DNA from: Numida meleagris
Lineage: Eukaryota; Chordata; Aves; Galliformes; Numididae
NCBI RefSeq assembly: GCF_002078875.1
Contig: NC_034412.1
Location: forward strand, 15,912,238 to 15,976,237
Direction: 5' to 3'
DNA length: 64,000 nucleotides
Shown: positions 37,969-52,900 of the stretch, one piece after another
Layout: each line of letters starts with the position of its first letter
Position numbering within the stretch: the first letter of the stretch is position 1
Position numbers and translations under genes: made by a program
Notes under the pieces: model-generated
Told to the model about the DNA's origin: nothing
The model's input: the letters and a program-made list of their open reading frames with translations, nothing else
Database searches by the model: none

Positions 37969-40900
37969 CTGAAAAGAAATACTCCTTCAGTATGAGTTTT
38001 TAATGAGCATGGAGGTTTCTATTTGTCATATGTTAGATTAACTACTACTTCTAAACAGGTGGGAGGGGAATAAAACATTTCCCAGTAATCGATCAATGGC
38101 AATATTCTTAGTCTGTACAAAACCTACAGGTTAAGCAAATAGAATTACAAGACTTGCTGTATTAGATTAGACTGCTCAGGCATCAAACCCATCACTCTCT
38201 CAGTATCGGTTACTTCAGTGGAGACTGAGCTTTAGCTGTAGAATATGAACATGGCAAGAAATCCTTCTAACCCCCACAGGAGACCAGTTTGAGGACTGAC
38301 AGACTGCATAGCCAACAAGGACTCCCTCTCTTCAGCTTGAACTGATAAGGGCTTCCCCATAACTGCATAAAATAATGACAGCTTTTCTAGGAAAAGGTGC
38401 ATGCATATGAATAATTGGGTCTACCCTCATGTAGAGTTGTCTAAAAGTTATCAGTTCTCTTTGCATTATCAGAGGGATGCTGAAATCTGACAGCTATGTC
38501 AGCTTCTTTCCACCTAACACAAGACCAACAGGTCCAGTTGCTCTGAAGGTGAATTTGTTTGGCTCTAAACAATGTGCTGGTTGGTTAGTTTACCTAGTGT
38601 GGATATATTGGCATGAATTTCTGTCTTGAATAAAGCCATGGACATTCAGAAGTGGAATACAATGAAACTGAAAGAATAAGCCTCAGTTACTTTGTAATTG
38701 TTGCCTTTTCTAGATGGTAACTAAATACTTACCTGTTAAATCTGCAATTTTTGCTTGATTTCTTCTTTTGAGGCTGTTCTGTGCATCTGTGGGACCGTCA
38801 ATATACTTCATTGCAATGGCTGTGGTCTGGTCCTTCCCTGGGTAAGTGTGAGAAACTGAAAGAAGAACAGAAAAGAATATTTAATTTAGTGGTATTAACA
38901 TTCACTTGTTTAAGGAGTGAAAGATACGTCAAGTTGACTCTACCTGTCTGGTGAGAACTTGGTATTGTCTCAGTCCTGTCTTCTTGAAAGGACTGAGCAG
39001 ATTCACGGCCAGAATCTAAGTCTTTTATTGGCCTTCCCATAATCTCATTCTCACATGCAGTTTTATTTCTAACAAGGAAGTATGTATGCATTTTTCCTTT
39101 GCCCTTCACTTCTATTTCTCCTCTTTCTGTCATCTCAAAATTTTTGTATTTTAGGCATCTAAAAGAACAAAATCAAAATGACACAAGAAAATTCAAGATT
39201 AGCAAAATGTATACCAATGGTTTAGAAGAGCTATTATAATCAAAGCAATCTAATCACTTTAGTTTGGGGGAAAAAAAGCATTGATCATGAACCATGGAAT
39301 GGATTTGTTCAACTATTTATTCAAGCCTGATTTTCTTTTATATCTTTATACATACAGTCTCACAAAAAATAGTGGATCCAAAAATGCCTTCCAAAAGGAC
39401 TTCATTTTTGCTGTGGCTGTCGTGATGCTGACTAACCTACAGATCCTCTGACTGCCCTCTCTTTTTGAAGACAAGTATAACATTATTTTGCTAGGGTGCT
39501 GATCTTCATGGCCTTTCAAAGATAACAGTCAGCAGCACTGTAATGCCGTCAGCCAGCTTTCTCATTACTCCTGGATGCATCAGTGAAGACTTAGGCAAAA
39601 GATTTGATTCGGGGCACTGTCACTAAATCATCTGCCACAGCAGGTTCGTGCGTCCATTTATATTCTGATTGTGTAGCAGTAGGAACTCCTCTTACTGCCT
39701 TTGAATGTTCTTTGCTCATTTCAATGCTAGGTGGTTCCTGGCTTTCCTAATACCAAATACTTATACCTAATATGTGTCCAGTCCATGTTTTCCTACTCCT
39801 CTGTAGCCTGTCTTCACTTTCATCTCTTACATGCATATTTTATGCATACATAAAATTCTTGAAAATGCAGTATTTAATTTTTATTGACAAGAGCTTTGGG
39901 AAAATAAATTACTCACTCCATGAATAACATAGTGGTTTATACAGTTTATCCTTAGTAGGTGCAAATAAAACTGTTCTGGCACAGATTATTGTACTCAATA
40001 AGAGAGATTTTGAAGCTTTGGTTATGCAGGATGTCAAATTAAGTGATATATCTTTCTAGCATTTAAATCATGCTATTGGTACTTTCAAAAAAACATCACA
40101 TTTATTTTTTTCATCTTTTACTCTCTAGGATTAGGACTTTCAAATGTCTATACACAAGGACATCTGAAATGATCAAAACTAAACTTTGCAAGCAGTGATT
40201 TTTCTTTTTAAGTAAGCTGCAAAAATCAGTGACAAAAGACAGAATCGTCTACACCTGAAAGCTGCATCTGTTCAAGACAGTGGTTTTAGCACAGCTTTTA
40301 ATAGGAAAAATTTTCATCAGAACTACTCACTGATAGACGCTGGAGCTTAGATGAATTTTACTTGGAACACCATGACTCTCCATGCGGGAAGCTATATTCA
40401 CTGTGTCTCCAAACAAGCAATAACGAGGCATCTTTTCTCCAACAACTCCAGCCAAGACAGGACCTGTATGGATCCCAACTCTAATCTTTACAAAGACATA
40501 AAACACCCCCCAAAAATGTCACTTGTTATTTACAACCTTTCTTAATGCTGTTGAGTCACCTAAAAGTCCACCTTAACACAACACTGGGCACTAGTAAAAT
40601 ACCAAATATCCACAAGGAAAGGCTTTTGCTGAAAAATGCACCCATGTGACCAAAGTCACAGAGAAGTTAAAAGAAGCTCTTTGATGTCCCACTGCAATAC
40701 ATTAACAAGAAGCCCAACCCAAGAATCAGACACGTGTGCATCCTTGTGTTAACCACTTACTTGGATTGGATTTCCAGAAACTGGATTCTGTACTCCTTTA
40801 GCTGCTATTATAATCCCCAAGGCAAAGTTAGCAACTCGCTCAGCGTGAGTGGATACAGGCACAGGGACTCCACCTACTACCATATAGGCATCTCCAATTG

Positions 40901-43900
40901 TCTCCACCTTTAATTGAGAAGGACAAGTATATGAGTATTGCCTATAATTCTCCTTCAGGTTAGTGCTTTGCTGTTTGAGGCTCTCCTTACCTGCACCAAC
41001 TCCCTCTTCCTTCTAAAACATGCTTCCAATCATCAAAAGGCTCTAGCATGTGTGCATTTCCTTCAGATGGTTATCCATTCCTCGACTCCAAACTAAAAAT
41101 TTCAGTGTGTTCTGTCCCCGCTTACTTGACCCAGTTTAGATATCAGTGTGAGAAACCCTAAGGAGTAAGAGACGCTGTGAAAGTGTCAGACTTCTTGTCT
41201 TCCACCTAACCAGGGCAGATTTGTATGTAAGGAACTATCCCCAAGCACAACTCCTGAGCCAGGAAGTTATCTGATAGTTAAATGTTATTAATTAGCTCCA
41301 ATTCACAATTGGTATTAAAAGTGTATTTCTCTTTTTAAAAGTGACAATAAATCAAGGAAGTCTATCCATTGGTGATTATTAGGTGGTTCACATGAAATTA
41401 AGAAACCTACAATTTCCAATGGTAGGTTGTCAGAGAACACAGAGTGTGAACTAAGCAGTTTGTGAATACCCTTCCTAACAACCAGATGTTCTCTGACAAC
41501 ATACTGCTGCCAGTGAGAAAGATTCTGAAAGCTTAATCTTACTTCAGGCATTTAGTCTCCTTGAAATGCACATTGAAATGCACCTGAGTAATACTTCAGG
41601 GTTTGTCCCCATATCAGAGATTTTTCTGGGAATAGAATATGCCCTTTTGAAACACAGAATTCTCAAATGTTTAAAATTCATTGTATGAGACTCTTACACA
41701 GTCAAAAAAATTTGTAAACTGTTCTTATAAGACTTCACTGTTGCATTTACCATCAGCAAATAAGAGATTATCTTAAATTAAATTAACTGGATTTCTTACT
41801 AATGAGCATCTTTGGGCTTGTTCACTAACATAGAACAGTTCCGTACCTCAGTCCTGAAAAACATCTTCCTGTACGTATTTTCTATCAAGATACCCAAACC
41901 ACAGTAATACCAGTAATTTCTCTAACAACTTAAAAATGCATGTAAAAGGCTACTAATGCAAATAGATACCCTAATTATCTTTAGGCTGCGGCAGGTGATT
42001 TAATTTAACAAGATTAATTCATAACTTCAGACATTTATAAGCATGGGCCAAGCTTCTTTGATCAGTTTCAGTATTTAATTTCTTTCACAAATCCCTGAAA
42101 GGGCCATCCTGTCCTCCCTCCCTGTATGCTAGCTACCTCCTTCAATATTAATGGGAGTTACACACAGGCATCAAAAGGAGATTATTATAGCAACAGATAA
42201 TTTACTCAAGATGTATGATTTAGATAGAACATGATGTTAATCTGTCCTAAAATCTGAAGGCCATATTCTGGTTGCTTCAATTATTGAAAACAGTTTCCTT
42301 GCCAAGGCAGAAATCCTCCTAATTTCCCAGAACAAATTTATTGCAGGATGAACTGCATGTCTTGCCCCAGTAAGGAATGAATGAGGTTTGGATTTCACTC
42401 TTTGCTATTTCTGCCTTCTTAAATATTTAATGTGCTAGGAACAGACAGAAAATTAGGATCAGCTCTTCAGGTGTTAAAATCTAGGTAGCTCTAGAGTTGT
42501 TACCAGTGCTATGCTTTGCAGGGCTCTGATCCTTCCTTCACAGTTCGGAGACAGTATGTACTTTTGAGTTTAGATCTAATCAATGTTCTTTATGGTCAAG
42601 AGGAGATACATACCATTGCCTGAGATATCCATGAATCAAAATTAAAGCCTACCTGTTGTCTGGGTGTTGTTTGTAAAGTTATCTCCACCAGAGGAGACAT
42701 TTAATAACACACTGACATGTTTTACAACAGGTTGGAATAAAGGGACTAGGAAAATAATTCAAATTGGTCCATAAACGAGGATATCCTAATATCTCGGATG
42801 GGTATTTGAGAGAGAAGAGAAAGAGATGTATCAAAACAGCAATTCTGGTATTAGTGTTTTGAGGAGAGACTCTAGCCATTGACAGAAGTTACTCTCCTGT
42901 TCAAAATTTGTCAACGTGTTTAATCACATCTTTGTATGTTGCTGATTTTTTGTTTCTCTGTACGGCCACTGTAAATATGCAGTATTTTATGGTTTCTAGG
43001 AAATCGTGCTGGGGTGAAGAGCAGTTAAGTGCATTAAAAGAAAAAAAAAAGAATAAACAGAATGATTCCAGACTATTTCTATAGTCTTTATCAATCAACA
43101 ACATACCTTGTATACGTCATGCACTGTGGTCAGTCTGTCAAATTGTAGGTACATTGAATTTAACATGAGAACTATCTGAATAGGCTCACATTGAGCACAA
43201 ATGTTGGTAAAGGTCACAACATCGCTGAACAATATGGTGCACTCCTTGAATTCTCCTGTGAGCAGAAAAAAACAGCTGTAAATAATTGTAATGGCTGGAT
43301 AATCACAACATCTGTTAGAGAGCTGTCTGCAAGGACTTCTTTCTAGTCACTGTTTTAAGACACATGATTTTTCAGTTGTAATACCCACATATGTGTCCAG
43401 ATATGAAAGATGTTGATATAAGAATGTTTCGAATATAAGAACTATAGCACATCATTTCAAACAATTCAGACATCTGAATATGTTCCTATGTTCACGCATA
43501 TTCAGGAAATATAAAGCTCTTCACCCTTGATTTCATATATGTGTTTACTAAAGGGAATAAAAGCATATTCTTACTATCCTCAAGAGAAATAGGAATCATG
43601 GTAACTCTAGGATTACAGATAGCACAGAAGAGCTAGGAAAATTTTCTAAGACAGACCAATTTCTTTATTTCTCTTTTGAGCCCTCATTTCCCTGTATACT
43701 CATTTTAAAAACAAAAGCCCCCTTTACTGTTGAAACACCAAATTTTCTCCCTGAATGGACAGCTGCTACCACCTTCTCCAAGGGAACAATTCTGGCAAAT
43801 AGCTTTCAAAGTTTTGTTTGAAATAAAATAATAATCTAATCTTTCTTGTCAGTGAAATTAAGGGGCCGCGGTTCTCCTATTTACAACCCATGACTGTCAT

Positions 43901-46900
43901 TAAATAGAAAATCTACTTCACAATGACAATGCGGCAGTGCCAGTTCCCAATCTCTCTATCACCATCATTCCTGGTGCATGAATCATGCATCATGAATGAA
44001 TACTGTTCATTCACCTGCCTCAACTCGCTTCCCCTCTTTCAGCTGGTTCGCTACATGCTGAGGAAGCATGGCATAGAGCAGAGCTTCAGTCTTTTTCTTC
44101 TCTTCTTCCAGGTGCTTTGACAGTACCCGCAGTTCTTCCTTCTTCCTCTCCAGCTGGTTAGAGAGCTCCATCTCTGCCAGTCGCTGCTGATTGAGAAGAA
44201 TCAAATCCCTGGTCACGTCATGAGGTGCAATGTCTGCAATATGCATCTGTCGCTCCTCCAGCTCATGTAAAGTGCGAAGTAAAGGTGAGCAGAGATAGAG
44301 CATGCACTGCAGAGACTCCATCCAGATCATCTGGCCTGTTTAAAACAAGTGCTGATAAGAGAGTTCATCGCCCTCAACTTTTGTGTAAGGTTCAGTACTA
44401 CTGATGTTAATACTAGGGAATGATTTCTACGGACAGTAGCTTTCTGTGGGGTCTGTGTCAGCACAGGAATTGTTTCCTAGAACTAGGTGGGTTGGTTTGG
44501 ATGAAGTGCACTAGGTAAACAAAAAGATTTCAGGACCCAGAAAGCAGTCACTCATTCATTGCAACTGCGAGATAGAGCCTAACCATGTTTCAGGTTCCTC
44601 CTTTACAATAGTGCTCACAGTGCTCACAACATCCCTCATTCCCTCTGCTACTGCTTCTTGAGCTGTTCCTCCAGCCAGTAAGTCAGCAGCATACACTGGG
44701 AAACTGAGATTCAAAGTTATTTGAGTGAAAGATTTAAAGTTAAATTTCACAGTGGGTAGACTGTGGTCCCAGTGAAGTCAGTGATGTTTTCCTTCTGGAA
44801 GCTGGAGCTTTAAGTCACATGCTCACATTAATAAGCAGGTACAAATATGTCTGAAAGGTAGAAGAGATTTCTAGTGGAGGACTGGGTTTTTGTTTTCAGT
44901 GTTCAGGTTTGATTATGGGTTTGTTTTGTTGTTGTTTTGTGTTTTATTTTAAAAAAACCTAACTGAATAGTAGGAAGTAAAATTTTACCTGTGGCTAAAG
45001 ATCCTTTTTTTGTTAACAGCACTTTTTTCAAGGTCTCCCTTTATCTTAATTTATATGATTTGACACTCTTCATGTAGAGGTGAAAGGAGATAGGGGAAAA
45101 TTAGGTCGTGTTCTATAGTTCAAAGGAGCAAAATTGAGGTCACGAATACTTAAAACAACTGTCATTTCAGTTAATTACATGGAGCAGAGAATAATTCTAT
45201 ATTTATTCCCTCATTCCTCTCAGTAAAAATAGAGCAAATAAAATCTCTGTTGCTAGAACAATTTCAACCATGAAACTCTTCCATAACGTAATAGAGAGAA
45301 AAAAAAAAAGAGAAATCAATCTGAAAATGTGAATAATAAAAACAAAGCACAGTTAACTAATTTATTTTTATCCACATTTGAAACCCAGCCATTATACCAA
45401 ATAACTTCCTTCAAAGGTATAGAGTAAAACTGAATAATGTATTCACATTTTAGGAATCAAAATGTGTGCAGTCACAGGGGAAAACATTTCTCTTCTTCCA
45501 GCTGTAGAAATTTTATCAGGAATTTATCTTTAAGCTCTTCCCTCTACCCCTGTCCCTCTTCTCCCCTCGCCTGACAGAACTGGAACTGCACACTGACAGC
45601 AGAGATATGCTTTGCTGTGTATTGCTGGAATGCTCACCCAGTGTTTTAATTATTTTCTTTACGTGCCAAAGATGCAATCCAAGATCTCTGCACTGGTTTT
45701 GCCTGTGCTAGTTGGCTGGGCTTAAAATGTTGTTCCAAGTACAAGTAAGTCACTTTTTCATCAAAGAAAATTCTTAGCAATGCAAAGCGATTCTATTTCA
45801 GGTGGATATGCTGATTTGCAGGGCCATGCGGAGGTGAGACCCAGACAGTTTTACACAGCTCACTGCGTCTCCAAGCTGCACCTGATGACTCCAGGAGCAG
45901 AAGCTAGCTCTGTGTCTTTTCCGCATTCCACAGATCCCAAGGCTTTCCAAGCTTTTCAAATGGGAACACTACTACTACTAACTGAAAGTCTCCAAAATCT
46001 GGTGAAGTAATATTAGAGTTTGTCTATGAGCATTTTGAAGTACTGCAAACAAGGCTACTTATAGCATTTATGTGAAGCCAGGAGTCCACAGAAAGGCATT
46101 AGTTTAACTCCAGTATTATTATTCATTTAATACAAACATTTATGTTTCTGAAAACAGCGAAGTACCTCTCAGCTGTAGCATTGGCCGCTGTTTCCATGAC
46201 TCTGGCATCATTTCTCTCTTGGTCTGGAAAACAAATTGGCTGTTGATAAATTTCTGAATGCTAGAGATGGTGAAGGGTACTTCTGGGTGAACAATACTGA
46301 AATAGTGATCCAGGCAGATGCCCATGGTCTGAAGGCCAGGTACAATCTTCTGAATGCTCACCCCAGCTTGCTTCACTCTGAGCTTAAAAAGAGAATATGG
46401 ACAATGTGTTACAATGCATACCCTGTTTGGCTTCAGGCCAAGCTACAGCTTATCACCGTTTAGATATGAACACACCCTCAGCCCTGCTGTACCATGTGGA
46501 TTATTTCTTACCAAAGTTTTCTATCTTATTTAGTTTTCTAAGAGATGCCATTTGTTATCTTCTTTTAACAATTACTGTGTAAGGGTTCAGTCATTCTCTT
46601 TTAGCCTGATGACAATATATGAGCTTTTAACTTATGCAGAGATGTCCACCCTGCCATCACTGCTTGTCATCAAGGTTACTGAAGCTGTAATCCAGCTACC
46701 AATAATGGCTGCAGGACTTGCCCCTATTCCACACCAGGAATTTTATCGTGAAAATATATCTCAAAAGGTTTGAAGACAAACTTTGGCTAATGTAGACAGT
46801 GGCATGCTCTCTACCAGCACGATGCCAGAACATGTTCCTGAGTGGCTGCATTCAACTACCTTCTGGAGTCCTGTTCTCAGGTTCTTCTGCCTTTGGTCCT

Positions 46901-49900
46901 CTGTTAAGCTAATTTCTGCACAAAACTGAGAGCAAGAGGTATTGTACCTTGTTGGGGGCCCAGGCTGTTTTGGAAACTATCCACAGAGTAGTCCCTGCAA
47001 AGGGAAAGGCAATTCCACTGCTCTAAAGAATATATATATATGAGAGAAGACTCAAACTGCAAGACGAAGTTTTGAGTCCAGTTCCTACTAGATAGGGAAT
47101 TAGTAGGTGTCTGGGTTTTTCTGCTGTGGAGTCGCAGAAAGCATGCAGAGCTTCAGTTGCAAAGAAAGCCCTATAGAAGCCTTTGCACAGATTGTTAACT
47201 GGGAGAAGGGAGATTAGCTTGTTAAGTGCAAAGCCAGTTTAAAGGATGGATCTTGTCTCTGGCACATCTGAGGACAGGAAAGTTGCCAGAAACCTCAGAA
47301 AATTTTGCTCTGTGTTTGGTAGACTGCTACAATATACCTTGTTGACATATCTGCAACTATTTCATATGTGGGGATCACAATAAATTCAAAGCTGATTTCT
47401 ATTTTAGAAGATTAAGAGCCTGTTATTATGAGCAACTGTTATTTCACGTCTCTGTATAAAGCACTTCTGTAAATGCTAAAAACGAACATGCACTGTAAAG
47501 AGAGCATACACGGGAATGAACTATAGGACTGTCACAGCAACAGAAAATAACTATATGCTTTAGGAAAATTAAATGTCCTTGCTATATTGTAGTCCTACCT
47601 CTTTGTCAAAAACCATATGAAAAGGAAGCCCATTGCAAAATGTTTTTGTGTCAATCCACAGAGTCTTGGGATAAACAGGGTCAAACCCTCTCAGGAGTTT
47701 ACCTGTGGCAAGACAAGTACATAGTTTTCAGTCACCTTGCACCTCATAAAACCAGTCAGCATTACATTCTGTAAGAGAGGACTCTACATTATAATGAGAT
47801 GGCCAGGTTTAAAACTTAACCATACAAAAAGCACAGAGCATTAAATGGATGAAATTATGTGGAAACAATGAGAATAGATGAATGACTGTAGATACTGCTG
47901 CTCTATGAGTCTATAGATATAATAGCAATGTAGCACAAATATATCCCATCAAAAATGTACACAGAGGTGGACCTAATACACTTTGCCAGCCACTTATGAA
48001 CATGTACGGAAGAAAAGCTCAGCAGGATCTATGTTTTAATCACTTATACAAAGAGTATTTGTCCACAGCACAAAGACCAAATTACTGTTTGCTTTTTTAT
48101 TTCAGCAATTTTTTTTCAAAGCAGTCACAATATCTACAAAGAAGGTTGGGCTCACTATTTTTTATGATACGTATTCAGAATAAAATGGATAAAATAGTCA
48201 AAACTGTTCATTTGACTGAAGCACCTAAACTTTTCAACTTCACAGCATAAACAAGCATTCTCCAATAACCCACAATAACCAAAGGGCTGATTATTTCAAG
48301 TGATCTCCTTCCACCGGAAGGTGGCTATCACAGTTACTCTAGTAAATTCTGTTTGATAACAAATGCTCAGGTCCCTTAGGAGATTGGTGGAAAGATTATG
48401 AATTTAGGACACAACTTGAAGATCTCTTACTGCTTTAAAGGAATGCAGTACACCTTTGTCATTTCTCAGAAGCAGGCTCTTTGTAACCCCAAGCATTTAT
48501 TGTTAAATGCTTGTTGTTTGTTTTTCAGATAACAGTACTACTCTAAAATTTGCTTTTGAACACATGTTAACTTACCAGTGTATCTGGTGTTGCAGTGCAT
48601 TTGATCTTATACTGGATGTTATTAGGTTCAATTTTTCACTCCCTCCAGAATTCAGACAGCAGTGTCATAATGAGCTGGTTTCTAAATTCCTCTTGAATCA
48701 AAAGATTCTAATCATAAAAATACTGGTGACAACACCTGTTTTCCCAGGGGTTACAAACAGATTACTAGACAACTACCAATAGATTTTTGGGTAGTAGAAG
48801 GTATAACTTGACTTTTAGAATTCACTACAGTTGGAAGAAGTAGCTGTAACCAGGTTAAAGAAGCACCCTCTTAAATTCATCAGCTTAGGTACTGTGACAT
48901 GGCAGGGAAGTATGAGACATACCACATGATGGCATTTTATAGAACACTTTGCAGAAAACTGTTTATGAGACAAAAGTGACAGGTCATATTCCCTTTAAGT
49001 ATCTGTCATTAGTGAGCATGCTTATTATCTGCTTTTTTTTTTTTTTTCTTTCCACATTGCCAGTGTCTAACTGAAAGAAGCTTAACCAGAAACATTTTGA
49101 AAAGATGAAGTGGAAACACAAACGGTAATTTCAGCATGGATGGGTGGGTGGACACAGCAAGGCTTACTGACTTTCTTACTGAGAAGACTCATAAATGATG
49201 ACAAGCTCACTCTGAATGTTCTCACCTCGTCCTAATGTGATTATTCCTCTTATAGTTTTCCAGTGACTTTTCTTGACAGGACAAACTGAGCTTCCTCTTA
49301 CAGTATTCTCTGATTTCTCAAGATCCTGCTGAAATAAATCCAAAAGGATTTTCAAAAGTGTTTTATTTTAATCATAGTTTATTGATATGATGATAATGAA
49401 TCTTAAAATACCTTATTGTTCAATTGAGTATTAATTTGTTTTTCAGAGTCAGCAAGACACTGAGGTGAGAAAGAAAATGTATTTCTTTCTTTATATGAAA
49501 GTACAGGGTTTTGAGTGACAAGAAAAACAATATGCTCTTTTTTCCCAGTTCTTTCTTCTTCTTCTGCTTGATTGACTATTTCCATTGAAATCTCGATGTT
49601 AAAAAAATCCAGGGCTGCTGCACCAATTATTCCTGAAAGCAAAACAAAAAAACACAATATTGCCAATAACACAATCTTTCCATTTCCATTTTAGAGAGCT
49701 CACAATGGTATTTCACTGTTTCAGGAACTACTTTTCCAAATGAGACTGAAAGAAGAAAGGGACCTGTGGTTACCTATGTTGTTCCTACTACCAGTGTCTT
49801 ATTAGGATGAGATTATGTACATACGAGATATTCTTTGAAGTTACAGTCTGGGGTTTTTTTGTGTTCTTTATCTGATGACAAATGCTTATTTTCACTAGAA

Positions 49901-52900
49901 AAAGCTCAGCAGAATACCCAAATAATGTGACCGAATGTCATACATAGCAAAAATATAAATTCCCAAAGCTCCAGAACTGCACAGGCTCTAAAGAGATTCT
50001 GTTAAAACAATCTATTTCAGTAGAACATGAAATAAAATCTGCAGAATATTCTAGAGAAGTGCAGAATATTTTCATTTGAAGTAAGCCTTTCACAAAGATG
50101 CAATATCTGTCTTCTCATTTCTACTTAGCTATTAACTGAAATACTGGACAATGACATGAAAAGCTGTATCTGAAATTCCAAGAAACACCACATTTCAATA
50201 GTAATATGAAATGAATTTTGACAAGGAGTGAGGGGGAAGTTGATAAAACTTTTCATTCAAAACATCTTGGAAATAAATGAATATGATTATCTCTTACATA
50301 CGTGTTGATGTTTAACCATTGCATAAAAATAATTGTGGAGATTCCCAAAGTTAAAAGACCTTTACTCCTCCAAATGCTAGAATAAGATTCAGTTTTGAGC
50401 AGGGCCAAACAGCAGTTTTACAAAATTCCATGTACTCCAGGAGTATATATGTAAGGATTATACATATGTTTTCAAACTATTACTGCTACTCACTGTAATT
50501 TAAGAAGTATGAATTACTGAGAATCAGTCAACATCTATATATACATGAAGTTCAATTTTCCTTTCACCAAAGGAATTCTATTGGAATTCCATAGCAGGAA
50601 CAAACACTTAAGGGCTGGGTTGGCATGTTGCAAATCTTGTTGATGCCACTGGTAGCTACGAGTGATTGGGCAGACAGGGAAATACAGAGGTCTGTTGTCT
50701 GATGACTAAACCTTACCACGTTTGAATCTCTTGGCCAGTCCTCATCTGAAAGAAGATTGTGAAACCTGAGAAAAGTGCATCTGCAAATATATGATTAGTC
50801 CATATGTATACTGCACACCAGTTGATCTGTACTCTGTATTCTATTTGATTACCTGGCACAATATGGTACAGACCTCTTCTATCTGAATAGTAATGCAAAT
50901 GCATTGACCCATCTTCATTCTTTTCTACTCTGAAAGATGGTGCATTCATCTCCTGAGGAGACAAAAAAACAACCTTCAGTATCCTTCTTTGATAAGGAAT
51001 AAATTCCAATTTATTGGTAAATTCCAATTGTACTCGCCTTAATGAAATAAGCATGATTAAGCTAGTATATAGAAAATGAAACATGCACAACTGTGAAGGA
51101 CCGTCTCCTATTCAGTAGAGTCCATATGCTAAATAATATCTAATTTTGAGAACTGCTCAGAAAAAAATATTTTAGAAAACTTGTCCTAACATTTTTGAAT
51201 TAATGAGTTTCAGAACAGAGGAGAGGCTGTTATGGCCTCTTTCTGGCAGAGTCCACCTGTACCCACTCAGTAATTACTACTTGAACTTGCCTGGTAAGAA
51301 AGGGACAAGTAGCTGTGTAATGCATCCAGGTTCTCTATGAACTCATACAAATTTCCACCCAGTGTTCTCAGCATGTGGTCGTAGCCTGAACGTTTACAAA
51401 ATTCAAAGAAATACTCTCCAAACTCTCTCAGAACCAAATCAGCAGGAACACCTGGCAAGATAATATCTTAATGAATACAAAATGCTTGGAAATTCTGGCA
51501 ATGCTGTCAGATGGGTTAAGAGTGAATGCAGAATGTTTGCAGCATAGGAAAGACATTCTGAAGAGCAAAGGAGACCAAAATTTGGGTTGTAGTCTCAGCT
51601 GTGAATCTGGAGGGCTTATTTTTGAGGCATGATGACACATACCTAATATTTTGCAGGCTTTGTCGACAAGTTGCATCGTGATCTCATCTTTATAAACTCC
51701 AAAAGTCAAGAAACTATCCTGAACTCCAGCTTGGAGTCTACGACAGAAAAGACAATATCCTTCTCTCAGTGGTGCTGTAAGTATGACATGCTTGGGTGAC
51801 CAAATCAGCATTCATTAAACACTTCTTAACTCACTGAGTCCTTAAACTCCTTCACACATTATACTGGAACACACTGCTTTCAGTAATGATTTAAGAGTGT
51901 TGCTTTAACGTGGCTGAATGACGGTATCTGCCTCCACATTTCTGCTAGTTCACATTAATGCATTATGATAAATTCTTACAAGGATTAGGGTGCCTTACAA
52001 TCACAGGATACCCCAAGTCGGAAGGGACCCATAAGGATCGTTGAGTCCAACTCCTAATGTGGAGATACTAGAGCAACTACTGTATTAGCTTGGCTCCTGC
52101 TCTGCTAGCTTGTTTCTCAATAGGGCCACATTATCAAGCTCTTGGGTCTCCACAGACTTGACCAAAAACTTGCTAAATCTTTATACAGGCTTTTGTGGCT
52201 ATTTTTTGTAAATACATAAGTATCATTTGTATATCTTTAGCTCTCGGAAAATGCCAGAATGCTCATGCAGTAATGACGAAAACAGAAAAGGCTATATATT
52301 TAGCTGTTTTCCAGAAGGTACTGGAATGAAACTGACTTCATATCAAGAATGACAGCTCTTCAGTGTAATTACTTTCAGATTTTTGTCACAGTGAGTCTAT
52401 TGCACAATAGTCCATAAGACAAAATGTCATCCTTAATTATGTAGCGTAACAAATTAATTTGAACAATACCAGAACTCCTGCTTTTACCCTGTTACCTACC
52501 TCTAATAATTGCTCAAGATACACATCAGCTGCCATTTACCACTAAGAAATTATAGTCATCTGCTCAATTTGTGAGCGTTTTCTTTCACTACATTGCACTG
52601 CATTTATTGCAAACACCTTACCTTAATTTTTCCCATATTTCTTCACCATACTTCTCAACCACCAAAGACTTCAGGCATGTATTTATAAATCCATACTGCA
52701 AAAGCAAATAGGAGCATGGAAAAGACAGACTGATTTTCCACCTGCAGCCCAAACGTGCCCTCCCATTGCATTTAAGACTCCAAATAATGTTTGACCGGCA
52801 TTGCATCCCTCAATAAAGAGCATAACCGTTATCTAAGCCTCCTCCAAGCGTGAAGCAGAACGGAGCAGACGTATCGCACGCTATTTCGCAGCTTTCACCC

